Source of the DNA: HGM11788 sp964654945
GTDB lineage: Bacteria; Bacillota; Clostridia; Lachnospirales; CAG-274
NCBI GenBank assembly: GCA_964654945.1
Contig: CAZZLN010000071.1
Span: 1 to 6,501, forward strand
Reading direction: 5' to 3'
Length of the DNA stretch: 6,501 nucleotides
Under the pieces are notes generated by a model that saw only the letters and a list, made by a program, of their open reading frames with translations, was not told where the DNA came from and searched no databases. The number at the start of each line of letters is the position of its first letter. Within the stretch, counting starts at the first letter, position 1. This document shows positions 6,395 through 6,501 of the stretch, piece by piece. Made by a program: the position numbers and the translations under genes.

Positions 6395-6430
6395 CTTATA
6401 ATTTTTATAATTATTATAATTATTATAATT
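6395..6430. repeat. 9-bp AT-only tandem repeat, four units
   Basis: Four head-to-tail units, CTTATAATT (6395-6403), TTTATAATT (6404-6412), ATTATAATT (6413-6421) and ATTATAATT (6422-6430). They share TTATAATT and differ only at their first base. Every unit contains a TATAAT hexamer on the + strand. The array lies about 30 bp behind the -35 box of dinB and directly before an 11-bp array. Confidence 0.85.
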
Positions 6431-6440
6431 CTTACTAGTT

Positions 6441-6501
6441 GTTATTTGTTTGTTATTTGTTTGTTGATGTTTTGTTGATGTTTTGTTGATGTTTTGTTGA
6501 T
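6441..6501. repeat. 11-bp tandem repeat in two variants, continuing past the window end
   Basis: Two units of GTTATTTGTTT (6441-6451, 6452-6462) are followed without a break by three units of GTTGATGTTTT (6463-6473, 6474-6484, 6485-6495) and a partial unit GTTGAT (6496-6501). All units share GTT-n-AT-n-GTTT-like spacing, so the second block looks like a diverged form of the first. The + strand of the array contains no C. Its full length is unknown because the window ends inside it. Confidence 0.9.

Noticed and set aside
6395..6501. Replication origin (AT-rich unwinding element plus iterons)
   Set aside because: The paired arrays look superficially origin-like, but no DnaA-box-like TTATCCACA sites and no replication gene are seen in the window.

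Overview
The window looks like chromosomal DNA from a low-GC Firmicute, most likely a member of the Clostridia. The grounds are strong AGAGG-type ribosome binding sites, AT-rich codon use, an L-box lysine riboswitch, LexA boxes of the Gram-positive GAAC-N4-GTTY type, and protein sequences that read like clostridial homologues. The genus cannot be named from the sequence alone.

Layout. Positions 1-253 hold no gene; the first bases resemble the right arm of a terminator belonging to something upstream. A consensus promoter (254-282) starts a long leader containing a complete lysine riboswitch (294-461), an antiterminator/terminator switch and an intrinsic terminator (479-510). Next come five genes on the + strand in a tight row: asd (568-1650), dapA (1678-2565), dapB (2579-3337), a flippase-like integral membrane protein of the MprF N-domain/YbhN type (3406-4449), and pssA (4456-5097). 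On the - strand, converging on pssA with a 16-bp overlap of coding ends, lies dinB (6296 down to 5082). Its promoter (6338-6366) is covered by two LexA-like operators. The last ~107 bases hold two neighbouring short tandem repeats, a 9-bp and an 11-bp array; the second runs off the window edge.

How it works together. Asd, DapA and DapB carry out consecutive steps from aspartyl phosphate to tetrahydrodipicolinate, the common route to diaminopimelate (cell wall) and lysine. The riboswitch should shut off transcription when lysine is plentiful. The two downstream membrane genes are linked to each other by a 6-bp gap and are probably cotranscribed. They may get readthrough from the lysine operon, because no GC-rich terminator separates them from dapB. 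dinB is an independent unit, an error-prone Y-family polymerase probably induced by DNA damage.

Nothing here is clearly a new system. The less ordinary points are the double SOS operator, the paired tandem repeats behind the dinB promoter, the terminator-free pssA/dinB convergence, and the placement of lipid genes behind a lysine-responsive operon.
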